64,000 nt of DNA from Streptomyces sp. NRRL S-87 (GTDB taxonomy: Bacteria; Actinomycetota; Actinomycetes; Streptomycetales; Streptomycetaceae): positions 1-64,000 of the forward strand of contig NZ_JOGB01000026.1 of NCBI RefSeq assembly GCF_000719335.1. Direction: 5' to 3'. Shown piece by piece: positions 41,958 through 51,097 of this stretch. Both the position numbers and the translations under genes were made by a program. The notes beneath the pieces are model-generated. The model was not told the origin of the DNA, did no database searches, and worked only from the letters and a program-made list of their open reading frames with translations. Every line of letters begins with the position of its first letter. Within the stretch, counting starts at the first letter, position 1.

Positions 41958-42176
41958 GGACGGATCCTTAGGTTCTCGGGTTGCGAGCCCGGGCATTCAA
42001 TCCAAGCCATGGCCGAGGCGGAAGACCCCGATTCCGTTTCGTTGTCCGGGACCTAAGCCTTGGATAAAGGTCCCAAGGGGTCCCATCTGGGTACTTAAGG
42101 ATTACTTGAGGTTTCGGAGTGACTTACGCGACACCCCGCCGACGCCCCGAGCACCCCTCGTGACACACTCGACGTC
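41958..42176. other. Divergent region between permease and rpiB
   Basis: 219 bases, lower GC than most intergenic DNA here. It includes CCTTGG...CCAAGG (about 42058-42078), a doubled GGTCCC and TACTTAAGGATTACTTGAGG near 42092-42111. These may be promoter or regulator sites for the permease. No ribosome site precedes rpiB. Confidence 0.35.
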
Positions 42177-42665
42177 ATGCGCGTGTACCTCGGATCCGAC
42201 CATGCCGGCTTTGAGCTCAAGAACCACCTCGTGGACTGGCTCAAGAACAACGGCCACGAGCCCGTCGACTGCGGGCCCCACATCTACGACGCCGTCGACG
42301 ACTACCCCCCCTTCTGCCTGCGGGCCGCGGAGAAGACCGCCGCGGACCCCGACAGCCTCGGCATCGTGATCGGCGGGTCCGGCAACGGCGAGCAGATCGC
42401 CGCCAACAAGGTCAAGGGCGTCCGTGCCGTCCTCGCCTGGAGCGTGGAGACCGCCAAGCTCGGCCGCGAGCACAACAACGCCAACGTGATCTCCGTCGGC
42501 GGCCGCATGCACACGCAGGACGAGGCCACCGCCTTCGTCGAGGCCTTCCTGGCGACCCCGTACTCCGACGAGGAGCGCCACACCCGCCGCATCGAGATGC
42601 TCTCCCGCTACGAGGAGACCGGCGAGCTCCCCCCGATCCCGGCCCACCACCCGCAGCAGGGCTGA
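42177..42665 (+). CDS. rpiB: Ribose-5-phosphate isomerase B
   Basis: 162 residues. It interconverts ribose 5-phosphate and ribulose 5-phosphate in the pentose phosphate pathway. MRVYLGSDHAGFELK is the N-terminal phosphate and substrate site, and GGSGNGEQIAANK is the anion-hole loop. Glu in this loop replaces the enterobacterial Cys, as in the actinobacterial form. No ribosome site is evident at the ATG. The downstream glycosylase gene starts 72 bases later on the same strand. Confidence 0.93.
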   Translation: MRVYLGSDHAGFELKNHLVDWLKNNGHEPVDCGPHIYDAVDDYPPFCLRAAEKTAADPDSLGIVIGGSGNGEQIAANKVKGVRAVLAWSVETAKLGREHNNANVISVGGRMHTQDEATAFVEAFLATPYSDEERHTRRIEMLSRYEETGELPPIPAHHPQQG

Positions 42666-42737
42666 CACGCACCGGCCGCCCGGCCGCCACCGGGCCGGAC
42701 CGCCGCACCACGCCGACCGGCCGACAGGAGCAGTGCC

Positions 42738-43547
42738 GTGCCCGAGGGGCATACGATCCACCGCCTCGCCCAGGACCACGCCGAACGGTTCGCCGACCGC
42801 ACGGTCCGGGTGAGCAGCCCCCAGGGCCGGTTCGCCGAGAGCGCGGCACTGCTCGACGGACGCAGGCTGGAGACCGCCGAGGCCCACGGCAAACACCTCT
42901 TCCTGGGCTTCGGCGGCACCGAGTGGGTCCACGTCCACCTCGGCCTCTTCGGCAAGTACGGACTCGGACCCGCACCCGCCCCGCCAGCCACCGACACCGT
43001 CCGCATGCGGCTCCTCAACGAGGACCACTACGCCGACCTCCGCGGCCCCACCGCCTGCGCCCTGATCACCGACGGCGAGAAGAAGGCGATACACGACCGG
43101 CTCGGCCCCGACCCCCTGCGCGCCTCCGACGACCCCGACCGCGCCTGGGCCCGCATCTCCCGCAGCCGCACCACCATCGCCGCCCTCCTCATGGACCAGA
43201 AGGTCGTCGCGGGCGTCGGCAACGTCTACCGCGCCGAGGTCCTCTTCCGGCACGGCGTCGACCCGTACCGGGCGGGCCGGGATATCGCCCGCACCGAATG
43301 GGACGCCATGTGGGCCGACCTGGCCGCACTCATGCGCGAGGGCGTCCGCAACAACCGCATCGACACCGTCCGCCCCCAGCACATGCCCGAGGCCATGGGC
43401 CGCCCGCCGCGCGTCGACGACCACGGCGGCGAGGTGTACGTCTACCGCCGCGCCGACCTGCCCTGCCACATCTGCGGCACCGAGGTCCGCACCGCCGACC
43501 TCGCCGCCCGCAACCTCTTCTGGTGCCCCGCCTGCCAACGCCGCTGA
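42738..43547 (+). CDS. Fpg/Nei-family DNA glycosylase (Nei2-like)
   Basis: 269 residues. It excises oxidised bases and nicks the strand. The mature N-terminus after Met removal is Pro-Glu-Gly (PEGHTIHR), where Pro is the nucleophile. The helix-two-turn-helix is around DQKVVAGVGNVYRAEVLF. The C-terminal zinc finger CHICG...CPACQ is complete. PEGHTIHR is closer to the mycobacterial Nei2 type than to classical Fpg. GTG at 42738 follows AGGAG. Confidence 0.9.
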   Translation: MPEGHTIHRLAQDHAERFADRTVRVSSPQGRFAESAALLDGRRLETAEAHGKHLFLGFGGTEWVHVHLGLFGKYGLGPAPAPPATDTVRMRLLNEDHYADLRGPTACALITDGEKKAIHDRLGPDPLRASDDPDRAWARISRSRTTIAALLMDQKVVAGVGNVYRAEVLFRHGVDPYRAGRDIARTEWDAMWADLAALMREGVRNNRIDTVRPQHMPEAMGRPPRVDDHGGEVYVYRRADLPCHICGTEVRTADLAARNLFWCPACQRR

Positions 43548-43616
43548 ACGGCTGATCCACGGATGTGCGGGGGTACCCCTGCGCGAGCACAGGATCGATG
43601 GATAGGGTCCCCAGCA

Positions 43617-44759
43617 ATGGCCGGAGCACGCACCGAACCGCTCGTGGCACGGATGCGCAAGGGCGTGCACCGGGCCCGCACCGCCCTGCGCCGGTCGGCG
43701 GTCGACTACTTCCGCGGCGACGCCTCCGACTGGCTCGCCCTCACCGGACTGCTGATCACCGTCCCCGCGATCACCTGCGGGACGCTGATGCTGCCCGTCT
43801 GGTTCTCGCCCTCCGCCCTCGTCCTGCCGATCGTCGCGGGCGGCCTGCTGCTGCGCCCCGCCTCCCTGCTCGGGCTCTACGCCGCCGCGGCGACCGCCCT
43901 GATCGTCGAGTCCGTCGTCCTCGGCCCGTACACGCAGGGCCCGGCCCGGGTCACCCCCGGCACCGTCCTCGTCGTGGCCGCATGCGGCTTCTTCGGCCTG
44001 GTCATCGCCCAGTTCCGCAGCCGCGTCGGGGTGCCCTGGCGGCGCGGCGGCACCATGCTCTTCGACCTGCGCGAGCGGATCCGGGTCCAGAGCAAGCTGC
44101 CCGCCCTGCCGCCCGGCTGGCACCGCGAGATGGCCCTGCGGCCGGCCGGCGGCCAGTCCTTCTCCGGCGACTTCGTCGTCGCCGCCCGCACCCACGGGGG
44201 GCGCACCCTCGAAGTCGTCCTGACCGACGTCTCCGGCAAGGGCATGGACGCCGGCTCCCGCGCCCTCCTCCTCTCCGGAGCCTTCGGAGGCCTGCTGGGC
44301 TCCCTCCCGCCCCAGGACTTCCTGCCGGCCGCCAACGGCTACCTGCTCCGCCAGGACTGGGACGAGGGCTTCGCCACCTCCGTCCACCTCGTCCTGGACC
44401 TGGAGACCGGCGACTACGAGCTCCTCTCCGCCGGCCACCTGCCCGCGCTCCAGCTCTGCGCGGGCACCGGCCGCTGGGCGGAGAAGGCCGCCGAAGGCCC
44501 CCTCCTCGGGGTCTACGACGGCGCCGAGTTCGAGCCGGTCCGCGGCAGCCTGCGCCGCGGCGACGTCCTGATGCTCTTCACCGACGGCCTCGTCGAGACC
44601 GCCGACCGCGACATCAGCGAGGGCATCGACCGCCTCACCGGCGAGGCCGACCGCTACGTCCACTCCGGCTTCGAGGGCGCCGCCTGGCACCTGATCGAAA
44701 AGGTCGCCAAGGACGTCAACGACGACCGCGCCCTCCTCCTGATCCGCCGCTCGCCCTGA
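43617..44759 (+). CDS. Membrane SpoIIE/PP2C-type serine phosphatase
   Basis: 380 residues. The N-terminal third has three to four membrane helices (about 42-130). The cytoplasmic PP2C/SpoIIE domain (about 170-375) carries the metal-site motifs SGDFV, VLTDVSGKGMDA, SAGHLPALQL and MLFTDGLVE. Such phosphatases dephosphorylate anti-sigma-factor antagonists or similar regulators, often in response to a membrane signal. No anti-sigma gene is adjacent. Its 3' end is the first unit of a 17-bp tandem repeat. Confidence 0.88.
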   Translation: MAGARTEPLVARMRKGVHRARTALRRSAVDYFRGDASDWLALTGLLITVPAITCGTLMLPVWFSPSALVLPIVAGGLLLRPASLLGLYAAAATALIVESVVLGPYTQGPARVTPGTVLVVAACGFFGLVIAQFRSRVGVPWRRGGTMLFDLRERIRVQSKLPALPPGWHREMALRPAGGQSFSGDFVVAARTHGGRTLEVVLTDVSGKGMDAGSRALLLSGAFGGLLGSLPPQDFLPAANGYLLRQDWDEGFATSVHLVLDLETGDYELLSAGHLPALQLCAGTGRWAEKAAEGPLLGVYDGAEFEPVRGSLRRGDVLMLFTDGLVETADRDISEGIDRLTGEADRYVHSGFEGAAWHLIEKVAKDVNDDRALLLIRRSP

Positions 44760-44831
44760 TCCACCGCTCCCCGCGACCCGCGGCTCCCCCTGATCCGCCG
44801 CTCCCCCTGACCCGCCGCTGCCCCTGATCCG
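44741..44831 (+). repeat. 17-bp tandem repeat (five copies plus part) at the phosphatase 3' end
   Basis: Units of the form GATCCGCCGCTCCCCCT start at 44741, 44758, 44775, 44792 and 44809, with a partial unit from 44826. The first unit codes for the end of the phosphatase and the stop codon spans the boundary to the second. Seventeen bases is not a multiple of three, so expansion lies outside the reading frame. Confidence 0.85.
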
Positions 44832-44908
44832 GGCCGAACGGGCGAGCCCGGCCACCGGTACCGGATTGGCCCGGTCCCCCCACCCCGCACCCCGCCTACC
44901 GTGCCCGC

Positions 44909-46300
44909 ATGGACCCCCGCCTCGCCCAGGACCTCGCCGACCTCCCCACCCTCCTCGACACCGTCCGCACGCACACCGCGACCTACCTCGACACCCTCGC
45001 CGACCGCCCGGTCATCCCCCCGCACCGGGCCCCCGAGCCGGCCCCGCTCCCCGCCGAGGGGGAGGGCCTGGCCAAGGCCCTGGCGACCTTCGAGACCCGC
45101 TGGGCGGACCGCCTGTCGGCCAGCGCCGGCCCCCGCTACTTCGGCTTCGTCACCGGCGGCACCACCCCCGCCGCCCTCGCCGGCGACTGGCTGACCGCCG
45201 CCTACGACCAGAACCCCACCTCCGCCTACGACGACGCCGGCCGCCTCCTCGAGACCGAGACCGTCACCTGGCTGCGCGACCTCTTCGGCCTCACCGACGC
45301 CCACCGGGGCACGCTCGTCAGCGGAGCCACCCTCTCCAACACCGTCGGCCTCGCGATCGCCCGCGAGTGGCTCGGCGAGCGACGGGGGGTCGACGTGGCC
45401 GCCGACGGCGCCGCCGCCCTGGGCCCCGTACGCGTCCTGTCCGGCAGCCCGCACTCCTCCGTCGCCAAGGGCCTGTCGATGCTGGGCCTCGGCCGCAACG
45501 CGATCGTCCCCGTCCCCCTCCTCCCCGGCCGCGAGGCCGTCGACCCCGTCGCCCTCGCCGCCGCCCTCGCCGAGCAGGACGGGCCCTGTGTGGTCGTCGC
45601 CAACGCCGGCACCGTCAACACCGTCGACTTCGACGACCTGCGCGCCGTCGCCGCCCTCAAGGACCGGTACGACTTCTGGCTGCACGTCGACGCCGCCTTC
45701 GGCGCCTTCGCCGGTCTCTCGCCCGCCCACGCCCACCTCGTCGACGGCCTCGACCTCGCCGACTCCGTCTGCATCGACCTGCACAAATGGCTCAACGTGC
45801 CCTATGACAGCGCCGTGCAGTTCACCCGCCGCCAGGACCTCCAGACCCGCGTCTTCCAGAACGCCGCCGCCTACCTCGGCCCGCTCGGCGAGCGTCCCGA
45901 CCTGGTCCACCTCACCCCCGAGAACTCGCACCGGCTGCGCGCCCTGGCCGCCTGGTTCACCCTCGCCGCCTACGGCCGCGCCGGGCACCGCGATATCGTC
46001 GAGCGCAACATCGCCGGCGCCCGGGCCCTGGGGGAGGAGCTGGCCGCAGGCGGCGCCTTCCGCCTCCTGGCCCCCGTACGCCTCAACGTCGTCTGCTTCA
46101 CCCTCGCCGAGGACCCGACCCCCGAGCGCCTGACCGCCCTGCGGGAGGCCGCCGCGCCCCACGCGTTCGTCACCCCGACCGTGTACGACGGAACCGCGGC
46201 GCTGCGGGCGGCGTTCTCCAACTGGCGGACCACCGACGACGACGTACGGCTGACCGCGCGCGCCCTGCACGACGCGGCCGCCGCACTGGAGCCCGCCTGA
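44909..46300 (+). CDS. PLP-dependent group II decarboxylase/aminotransferase-like enzyme
   Basis: 463 residues. The cofactor Lys is in CIDLHKWLNVPYDSA and the PLP Asp in HVDAAFGAFA. SGATLSNTVGL is the phosphate-binding region. The family includes aromatic and acidic amino-acid decarboxylases; specificity is not readable. TACCGT ends 6 bases before the ATG and no ribosome site is present, so translation may be leaderless. It may form a unit with the HD protein gene 56 bases downstream. Confidence 0.85.
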   Translation: MDPRLAQDLADLPTLLDTVRTHTATYLDTLADRPVIPPHRAPEPAPLPAEGEGLAKALATFETRWADRLSASAGPRYFGFVTGGTTPAALAGDWLTAAYDQNPTSAYDDAGRLLETETVTWLRDLFGLTDAHRGTLVSGATLSNTVGLAIAREWLGERRGVDVAADGAAALGPVRVLSGSPHSSVAKGLSMLGLGRNAIVPVPLLPGREAVDPVALAAALAEQDGPCVVVANAGTVNTVDFDDLRAVAALKDRYDFWLHVDAAFGAFAGLSPAHAHLVDGLDLADSVCIDLHKWLNVPYDSAVQFTRRQDLQTRVFQNAAAYLGPLGERPDLVHLTPENSHRLRALAAWFTLAAYGRAGHRDIVERNIAGARALGEELAAGGAFRLLAPVRLNVVCFTLAEDPTPERLTALREAAAPHAFVTPTVYDGTAALRAAFSNWRTTDDDVRLTARALHDAAAALEPA

Positions 46301-46356
46301 CCGGCACCGGGCCCGGCCGGGACGGGCCCGCCCGAGGGAAGGGACCAGCACCGACC

Positions 46357-46845
46357 ATGACCACCGACGCGACCGCGGACCCCGCGGCGGACGACGCCCG
46401 CCTGACCCTCGCCGAGGTCGAGCGGATCGCCCGCGCGGCGCACGAGGGCCAGACCGACAAGGCGGGCCGCCCGTACGCCGAGCACCTCGCGGCCGTCGCC
46501 GCCGGGGTGCGCGAGCGCGGCGGCACCGAGGAACAGCAGGCGGCGGCCTGGCTGCACGACGCCGTCGAGGACGCGGCGCTCAGTCCCGAGTGGCTGGAAT
46601 CAGCCGCCCTCCCGGACGAGGTGAAGGCCATGGTCCTGGCCGTCACCAAGCGGCCGGGGGAGCCCGTCGAGGAGTACGCCGCCCGCATCCTGGCGACTCC
46701 CGGCGCGCTGCTCGTCAAGGAGGCGGACCTCGCCCACAACGCGGACCCCGCCAGGCTCGCCGTCCTCGACGGGGCCACCCGCGACCGGCTGGCGGCGAAG
46801 TACGCGGGGGTCCGCGCCCTCCTCGGCCTGACCGGGGCCCCGTAA
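46357..46845 (+). CDS. HD-domain phosphohydrolase (small SpoT-like)
   Basis: 162 residues. The HD metal pair is in AAWLHDAVEDA (near residue 67), with preceding His in AARAAHEGQ and RPYAEHLAAVA. This is the layout of small RelA/SpoT N-terminal-like hydrolases. A (p)ppGpp or nucleotide substrate is possible, but only the metal-binding HD fold can be stated. A GAGGGAAGGGA site lies about 18 bases before the ATG, rather far. Confidence 0.82.
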   Translation: MTTDATADPAADDARLTLAEVERIARAAHEGQTDKAGRPYAEHLAAVAAGVRERGGTEEQQAAAWLHDAVEDAALSPEWLESAALPDEVKAMVLAVTKRPGEPVEEYAARILATPGALLVKEADLAHNADPARLAVLDGATRDRLAAKYAGVRALLGLTGAP

Positions 46846-47032
46846 AGGCTCCGCCGGACCCGCCGTCCGACCGAAATATGCCCCCTGCACGGGCAGTTGG
46901 CCGGAATCAATCGCCGACGATTCGTCACGGGGCGGATAGCACCCCTCACTTGGTGGCACGATTGAGGGCATGGGGGTGTGCGCGGCCGTATGCCCCGGGC
47001 CGACCAGGGACGACCGAGGGGTGTGATGAGTA

Positions 47033-47227
47033 ATGGCCATTTCGCTGTCAGTGGTGGTTCTGCTGGCGATCATCATGGTGGTGCTGATCAGAGGCGGGAA
47101 CCTGAAAGCCGGGCCCGCCGTCGTCGCGGTCCTGTTCGGCTTCTTCCTGGCCTCCAGCTCGATCGCCGGCGACGTCAACGCCTTCCTGACGTCCCTGGCC
47201 CAGACGATCTCCGGCATCAAGCTCTGA
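47033..47227 (+). CDS. Small two-helix membrane protein
   Basis: 64 residues with hydrophobic segments at about 3-20 and 27-45, joined by RGGNLKAG. No signal cleavage site is seen. ATG at 47033 follows GAGGGG. Such small membrane proteins are common and conserved in Streptomyces, with no assigned function. A strong terminator follows. Confidence 0.65.
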   Translation: MAISLSVVVLLAIIMVVLIRGGNLKAGPAVVAVLFGFFLASSSIAGDVNAFLTSLAQTISGIKL

Positions 47228-47292
47228 CGGCGTGCAGCGGCCCGAGCCGCCCCGCGCGGCCCCGCCCGCCCACCGCACCCGCGCACGAACGC

Positions 47293-47326
47293 GAGGAGCC
47301 GGTCCCCCTGGGGGGACCGGCTCCTC
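47293..47326. terminator. Terminator between small membrane gene and tRNA-Gly
   Basis: Perfect 16-base arms GAGGAGCCGGTCCCCC and GGGGGACCGGCTCCTC separated by two bases. Confidence 0.88.
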
Positions 47327-47337
47327 GGCGTATGCAG

Positions 47338-47408
47338 AGCGGGCGACGGGAATCGAACCCGCGTAGCTAGTTTGGAAGACTAGGGCTCTACCATTGAGCT
47401 ACGCCCGC
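47338..47408 (-). tRNA. tRNA-Gly (TCC)
   Basis: Minus-strand cloverleaf. The acceptor GCGGGCG pairs with CGCCCGC, the anticodon stem CTAGT/ACTAG has loop CTTCCAA (anticodon TCC), and the T-loop GGTTCGATTCC is present. 71 bases. The CCA end is not encoded. Confidence 0.95.
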
Positions 47409-47584
47409 AAGCGGTGCACGCAGGTCACGGAGACCGTGGCACGCAGAGCATCCTAGCGGGTCGGCGCCCCGCGGTGCACACCGCATTCCCCGCGGCGACC
47501 GGCCCCGGCGCGTACCGGCCGTTCCGTGCCGCGAAACGCGCGCGTCGGACCGTCTCCGGGCATGTACCCTACGTGTCGCACCGA

Positions 47585-47661
47585 CGGGGTGTGGCGCAGC
47601 TTGGTAGCGCGTCCGCTTTGGGAGCGGAAGGTCGTCGGTTCGAATCCGGCCACCCCGACCA
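47585..47661 (+). tRNA. tRNA-Pro (TGG)
   Basis: The acceptor CGGGGTG pairs with CACCCCG, the anticodon stem TCCGC/GCGGA has loop TTTGGGA (anticodon TGG), and the T-loop is GGTTCGAATCC. The discriminator A and CCA end (47659-47661) are encoded. Confidence 0.95.
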
Positions 47662-47685
47662 GTACGGCCCGCGCCCCGCGCGCGC

Positions 47686-47769
47686 GAGACGCCATGATCC
47701 GCGCGCCCGAGACCGCATGATCCGCGCGCCCGAGACGGCGTGATCCGCGCGCCGCTCGCCATGATCGCG
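47686..47769. repeat. 23-bp tandem repeat, about 3.6 copies, between tRNA-Pro and tig
   Basis: Units begin GAGAC(G/C)... with core ATGATCCGCGCGCCC at 47686, 47709 and 47732, followed by a degenerate partial unit to about 47769. It lies 24 bases past the tRNA 3' end and just before the tig promoter. Confidence 0.85.
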
Positions 47770-47800
47770 TTGTCGGCTGACTCCACCGTGCGGTTACTAT
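47770..47800 (+). promoter_or_regulatory. Candidate tig promoter
   Basis: TTGTCG (47770-47775), 19 bases, TACTAT (47795-47800). This is about 105 bases before the tig start. Spacing is one or two bases longer than ideal. Confidence 0.45.
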
Positions 47801-47904
47801 GCAAGCTGCGTGCCCGTGTGTCTGATGTGCCGGGCCCGATCCGCTGATCCGCGACCACGCAGCATCGGCAGAACCCCAGAAGTCAGCCACAAGGAGACCG
47901 AACC

Positions 47905-49287
47905 GTGAAGAGCGCCGTGGAGACCCTGAACCCGACCCGGGTTCGGCTCACTGTCGAGGTGCCCTTCGAGGAGCTCAAGGACAGCCTCGACGCGGCGTAC
48001 AAGAAGATCAACCAGCAGGTCACGGTCAAGGGCTTCCGCAAGGGCAAGATCCCGGCCCGGGTCATCGACCAGCGCTTCGGCCGCGGTGCCGTCCTGGAGG
48101 AGGCCGTCAACGACGCGCTTCCGAAGTTCTACACCGCCGCCGTCAACGAGGCCGACCTGAACCCGCTGGGTCAGCCCGACGTCGACATCACCGAGCTGAA
48201 GGACGGCGAGACGCTGAACTTCACCGCCGAGGTCGACGTCCGCCCGACCATCGAGATCCCGGACTACTCCGGCATCGAGGTCGAGGTCGACGCGGTCGAG
48301 GTCACCGACGAGGACGTCGAGAAGTCGGTCGAGCAGCTGCGCAACCGCTTCGCCTCCACCAACCCGGTCGAGCGCGCCGCCGCCGAGGGCGACGTCGTCA
48401 CGATCGACCTCGAGGCCAAGGTCGAGGGCGAGGTGCTGCCCGACGGCGTCGCCTCCGGCGTCTCCTACACCATCGGCTCGGGCGAGCTGCTCGACGGCAT
48501 CGACGAGGCCGTCACGGGCCTGGAGGCCGGTGGCGAGGCCACCTTCACCTCCCAGCTGAAGGGCGGCTCCGCCGAGGGCAAGGACGCCGAGGTCACCGTC
48601 AAGGTCACCCAGGTCGCCGCCCGTGAGCTCCCGGAGCTGGACGACGAGTTCGCCCAGCTGGCGAGCGAGTTCGACACCCTCGAGGACCTGAAGGCCGACA
48701 GCCGTACGCGCCTCGAGAACATGAAGCAGTACGACCAGGCCACCCAGGCCCAGGAGCGCGTGCTCGAGAAGCTGCTCGAGCTGGTCGAGGTCCCGATCCC
48801 CGAGAAGCTGCTCGAGGACGAGATCAACACCCGCAAGCACAACCTGGAGCACCACCAGCTCGGCCAGATGGGCCTGACGCTCGAGAAGTACCTCGAGTTC
48901 CAGGGCAAGACGGTCGAGGAGTTCGACGCCGAGACCAAGGAAGCCGCGGTCAAGGGCATCAAGACGCAGTTCGTCCTCGACGAGCTCGTCAACAAGGAGA
49001 AGCTGAACGTGAACCAGGAGGAGCTCACCGAGCACCTCATGCGTCGCGCCGCCTCCTCCGGCATGTCCCCCGACCAGTTCGCCCAGGCCGTCGTCGAGGG
49101 CGGCCAGGTCCCGATGCTGGTCGGCGAGGTCGCCCGCGGCAAGGCCCTCGCGGTCGTCGTGGAGGCCGCCAAGGTCACCGACACCAACGGCAACGAGGTC
49201 GACCTGTCCGACGAGGACGAGGAAGAGATCGCCGAGAACGTCGTCGAGGCCGCCGAGGGCGCTGCCGACGAGGACGAGGCCAAGTAA
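47905..49287 (+). CDS. tig: Trigger factor
   Basis: 460 residues. A ribosome-bound chaperone that meets nascent chains and has peptidyl-prolyl isomerase activity. The ribosome-binding loop [17 protein letters not shown] is at 43-59, the FKBP-like domain is at about 150-240 ([16 protein letters not shown]), and the helical chaperone arms follow. The C-terminus is unusually acidic ([18 protein letters not shown]...). GTG at 47905 follows AAGGAGA. It precedes clpP1-clpP2-clpX, the classical order, but is separated from them by its own terminator. Confidence 0.96.
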   Translation: MKSAVETLNPTRVRLTVEVPFEELKDSLDAAYKKINQQVTVKGFRKGKIPARVIDQRFGRGAVLEEAVNDALPKFYTAAVNEADLNPLGQPDVDITELKDGETLNFTAEVDVRPTIEIPDYSGIEVEVDAVEVTDEDVEKSVEQLRNRFASTNPVERAAAEGDVVTIDLEAKVEGEVLPDGVASGVSYTIGSGELLDGIDEAVTGLEAGGEATFTSQLKGGSAEGKDAEVTVKVTQVAARELPELDDEFAQLASEFDTLEDLKADSRTRLENMKQYDQATQAQERVLEKLLELVEVPIPEKLLEDEINTRKHNLEHHQLGQMGLTLEKYLEFQGKTVEEFDAETKEAAVKGIKTQFVLDELVNKEKLNVNQEELTEHLMRRAASSGMSPDQFAQAVVEGGQVPMLVGEVARGKALAVVVEAAKVTDTNGNEVDLSDEDEEEIAENVVEAAEGAADEDEAK

Positions 49288-49344
49288 GGCCCCTCGGGCC
49301 CGACCAGGCCACGGGGCCGCCCGCGGCCCCGCGCAAGCCCGTAC

Positions 49345-49378
49345 GGAGGGCCCGGACGCAACCGCGTCCGGGCCCTCC
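49345..49378 (+). terminator. Terminator of tig
   Basis: GGAGGGCCCGGACGC (49345-49359) and GCGTCCGGGCCCTCC (49364-49378), 15 perfect pairs, loop AACC. Confidence 0.9.
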
Positions 49379-49574
49379 GGCGTACCCGGGCGCGGGCCCT
49401 CCGCCGCCCCCTGCTGCCGCCCCTCCGTCGCCCCTGGCCCCGACCCCTCCGCCGCCCCCGCTGCCGTCCCTCCGCCGCGCCTGCCGCCGCCCCTTCCGCC
49501 GGCCGCTCCGCGGGCCCCGCGGAGGGCCCTGGCACGGGCTGTGCGGCGCCCGCGCGGGGGCCCCGGGCACCTTG

Positions 49575-49588
49575 CGCTCCCAGCGAAC
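49575..49588. promoter_or_regulatory. ClgR-type box upstream of clpP1
   Basis: CGCTCCCAGCGAAC reads GTTCGCTGGGAGCG on the other strand, an exact match to the ClgR motif I recall, GTTCGCYNNNRGCG. It lies 127 bases before clpP1, a known ClgR target in Streptomyces. Confidence 0.75.
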
Positions 49589-49714
49589 AGTTGGGGAAGC
49601 GGGATGGCGTTGTCCGACCTGCGCGTTAGGGTCCATGAATACGAGGGCACTGCCCTCTGAACGAGACGCTGAGACGGCCCGGTCCGGGGCCGTCGGAGAC
49701 GAGCAGGTGGATAC

Positions 49715-50332
49715 GTGACGAATCTGATGCCTTATCTCGCCGGTGAGCCGTCCATCGGTGGTGGCCTCGGCGACCATGTCTACAACCGGCTGCTCAACGA
49801 GCGGATCATCTTCCTCGGCCAGCAGGTCGACGACGACATCGCCAACAAGATCACGGCTCAGATGCTCCTCCTCGCGGCCGAGCCCGACAAGGACATCTAC
49901 CTGTACATCAACAGCCCCGGCGGCTCCGTGACCGCGGGCATGGCCGTCTACGACACCATGCAGTACATCCCGAACGACGTGGTCACCATCGGCATGGGCA
50001 TGGCCGCCTCCATGGGCCAGTTCCTGCTGACCGGCGGCACCCCGGGCAAGCGCTTCGCCCTGCCCAACACCGACATCCTGATGCACCAGGGTTCGGCCGG
50101 CATCGGCGGCACCGCCTCCGACATCAAGATCCAGGCCCAGTACCTGCTGCGCACCAAGCAGCGCATGGCCGAGATCACCGCGCACCACTCGGGCCAGACC
50201 GTCGAGGCGATCATCCGCGACGGCGACCGCGACCGCTGGTTCACCGCCGAGGAGGCCAAGGACTACGGCCTCATCGACGAGATCATCTCTGCCGCGTCCA
50301 ACGTGCCGGGCGGCGGCGGCACCGGGGCCTGA
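49715..50332 (+). CDS. clpP1: ATP-dependent Clp protease proteolytic subunit ClpP1
   Basis: 205 residues. The catalytic triad is Ser99 (GMAASMGQ), His124 (ILMHQG) and Asp173 (GDRDRW). [11 protein letters not shown] is the oxyanion region. The subunits form heptameric rings that degrade unfolded substrates fed by ClpX or ClpC. The N-terminus is short, with a GTG start after AGGTGG. It is followed 86 bases later by clpP2 on the same strand, as in Streptomyces clpP1P2. Controlled by ClgR through the box upstream. Confidence 0.96.
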   Translation: MTNLMPYLAGEPSIGGGLGDHVYNRLLNERIIFLGQQVDDDIANKITAQMLLLAAEPDKDIYLYINSPGGSVTAGMAVYDTMQYIPNDVVTIGMGMAASMGQFLLTGGTPGKRFALPNTDILMHQGSAGIGGTASDIKIQAQYLLRTKQRMAEITAHHSGQTVEAIIRDGDRDRWFTAEEAKDYGLIDEIISAASNVPGGGGTGA

Positions 50333-50418
50333 TCCGGCAGGCCCGCAGCCCGTACGGACCCGGTCCGTACGGCAGCCCAGCCGACACAGCCCGCAGCCAC
50401 AGGCACAACGCCACCAGG

Positions 50419-51087
50419 ATGGTGAACACCCAGATGCAGAACAACCTCTCCGCGAGCGGCCTCTACACCGGCGCGCAGGTGGACAACCGGTACGTCGTCC
50501 CGCGCTTCGTCGAGCGCACCTCGCAGGGCATCCGCGAGTACGACCCGTACGCGAAGCTGTTCGAAGAGCGCGTGATCTTCCTCGGCGTCCAGATCGACGA
50601 CGCCTCCGCCAACGACGTCATGGCCCAGCTGCTGTGCCTGGAGTCGATGGACCCCGACCGCGACATCTCGATCTACATCAACAGCCCGGGCGGCTCCTTC
50701 ACCGCCCTCACGGCCATCTACGACACGATGCAGTTCGTGAAGCCGGACATCCAGACGGTCTGCATGGGCCAGGCCGCCTCCGCCGCCGCCGTCCTGCTCG
50801 CCGCCGGTACGCCCGGCAAGCGCATGGCCCTGCCGAACGCCCGCGTGCTGATCCACCAGCCGTCCGGCGGCACCGGCCGCGAGCAGCTCTCCGACCTGGA
50901 GATCGCGGCCAACGAGATCCTGCGCATGCGTGACCAGCTGGAGTCCATGCTGGCCAAGCACTCCTCGACCCCGATCGAGAAGATCCGCGAGGACATCGAG
51001 CGCGACAAGATCCTCACCGCCGAGGACGCGCTGGCCTACGGCCTGATCGACCAGATCATCTCCACCCGGAAGATGAACAACGTCTGA
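50419..51087 (+). CDS. clpP2: ATP-dependent Clp protease proteolytic subunit ClpP2
   Basis: 222 residues with Ser121 ([10 protein letters not shown]), His146 (VLIHQPSGG) and an Asp in ERDKI. It has a longer N-terminal region than ClpP1, likely a processed propeptide. Actinobacteria usually need ClpP1 and ClpP2 together for an active hetero-ring. The start is uncertain: ATG at 50419 or the internal Met at residue 6; neither has a strong ribosome site. Expected to be co-transcribed with clpP1. Confidence 0.94.
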   Translation: MVNTQMQNNLSASGLYTGAQVDNRYVVPRFVERTSQGIREYDPYAKLFEERVIFLGVQIDDASANDVMAQLLCLESMDPDRDISIYINSPGGSFTALTAIYDTMQFVKPDIQTVCMGQAASAAAVLLAAGTPGKRMALPNARVLIHQPSGGTGREQLSDLEIAANEILRMRDQLESMLAKHSSTPIEKIREDIERDKILTAEDALAYGLIDQIISTRKMNNV

Positions 51088-51097
51088 TCCTTGCGGT

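Larger units (their letters stand above)
49288..49714. other. 427-base gap between tig and clpP1
   Basis: It holds the tig terminator (49345-49378), then a pyrimidine-rich stretch of about 120 bases (49390-49505) built from repeated CCTCCGCCGCCCC-like words. A ClgR-type box is at 49575-49588, and about 125 bases of clpP1 promoter and leader follow. I see no gene; open frames in the low-complexity part lack ribosome sites. Confidence 0.6.

Noticed and set aside
47338..47661. Integrated element between the two tRNA genes
   Set aside because: Only about 175 bases separate them, with no integrase gene and no repeated tRNA 3' end.
49390..49505. Possible CRISPR or coding repeat in the C-rich tract before clpP1
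   Set aside because: Words are short, overlapping and without unique spacers of fixed length; no cas gene is nearby.
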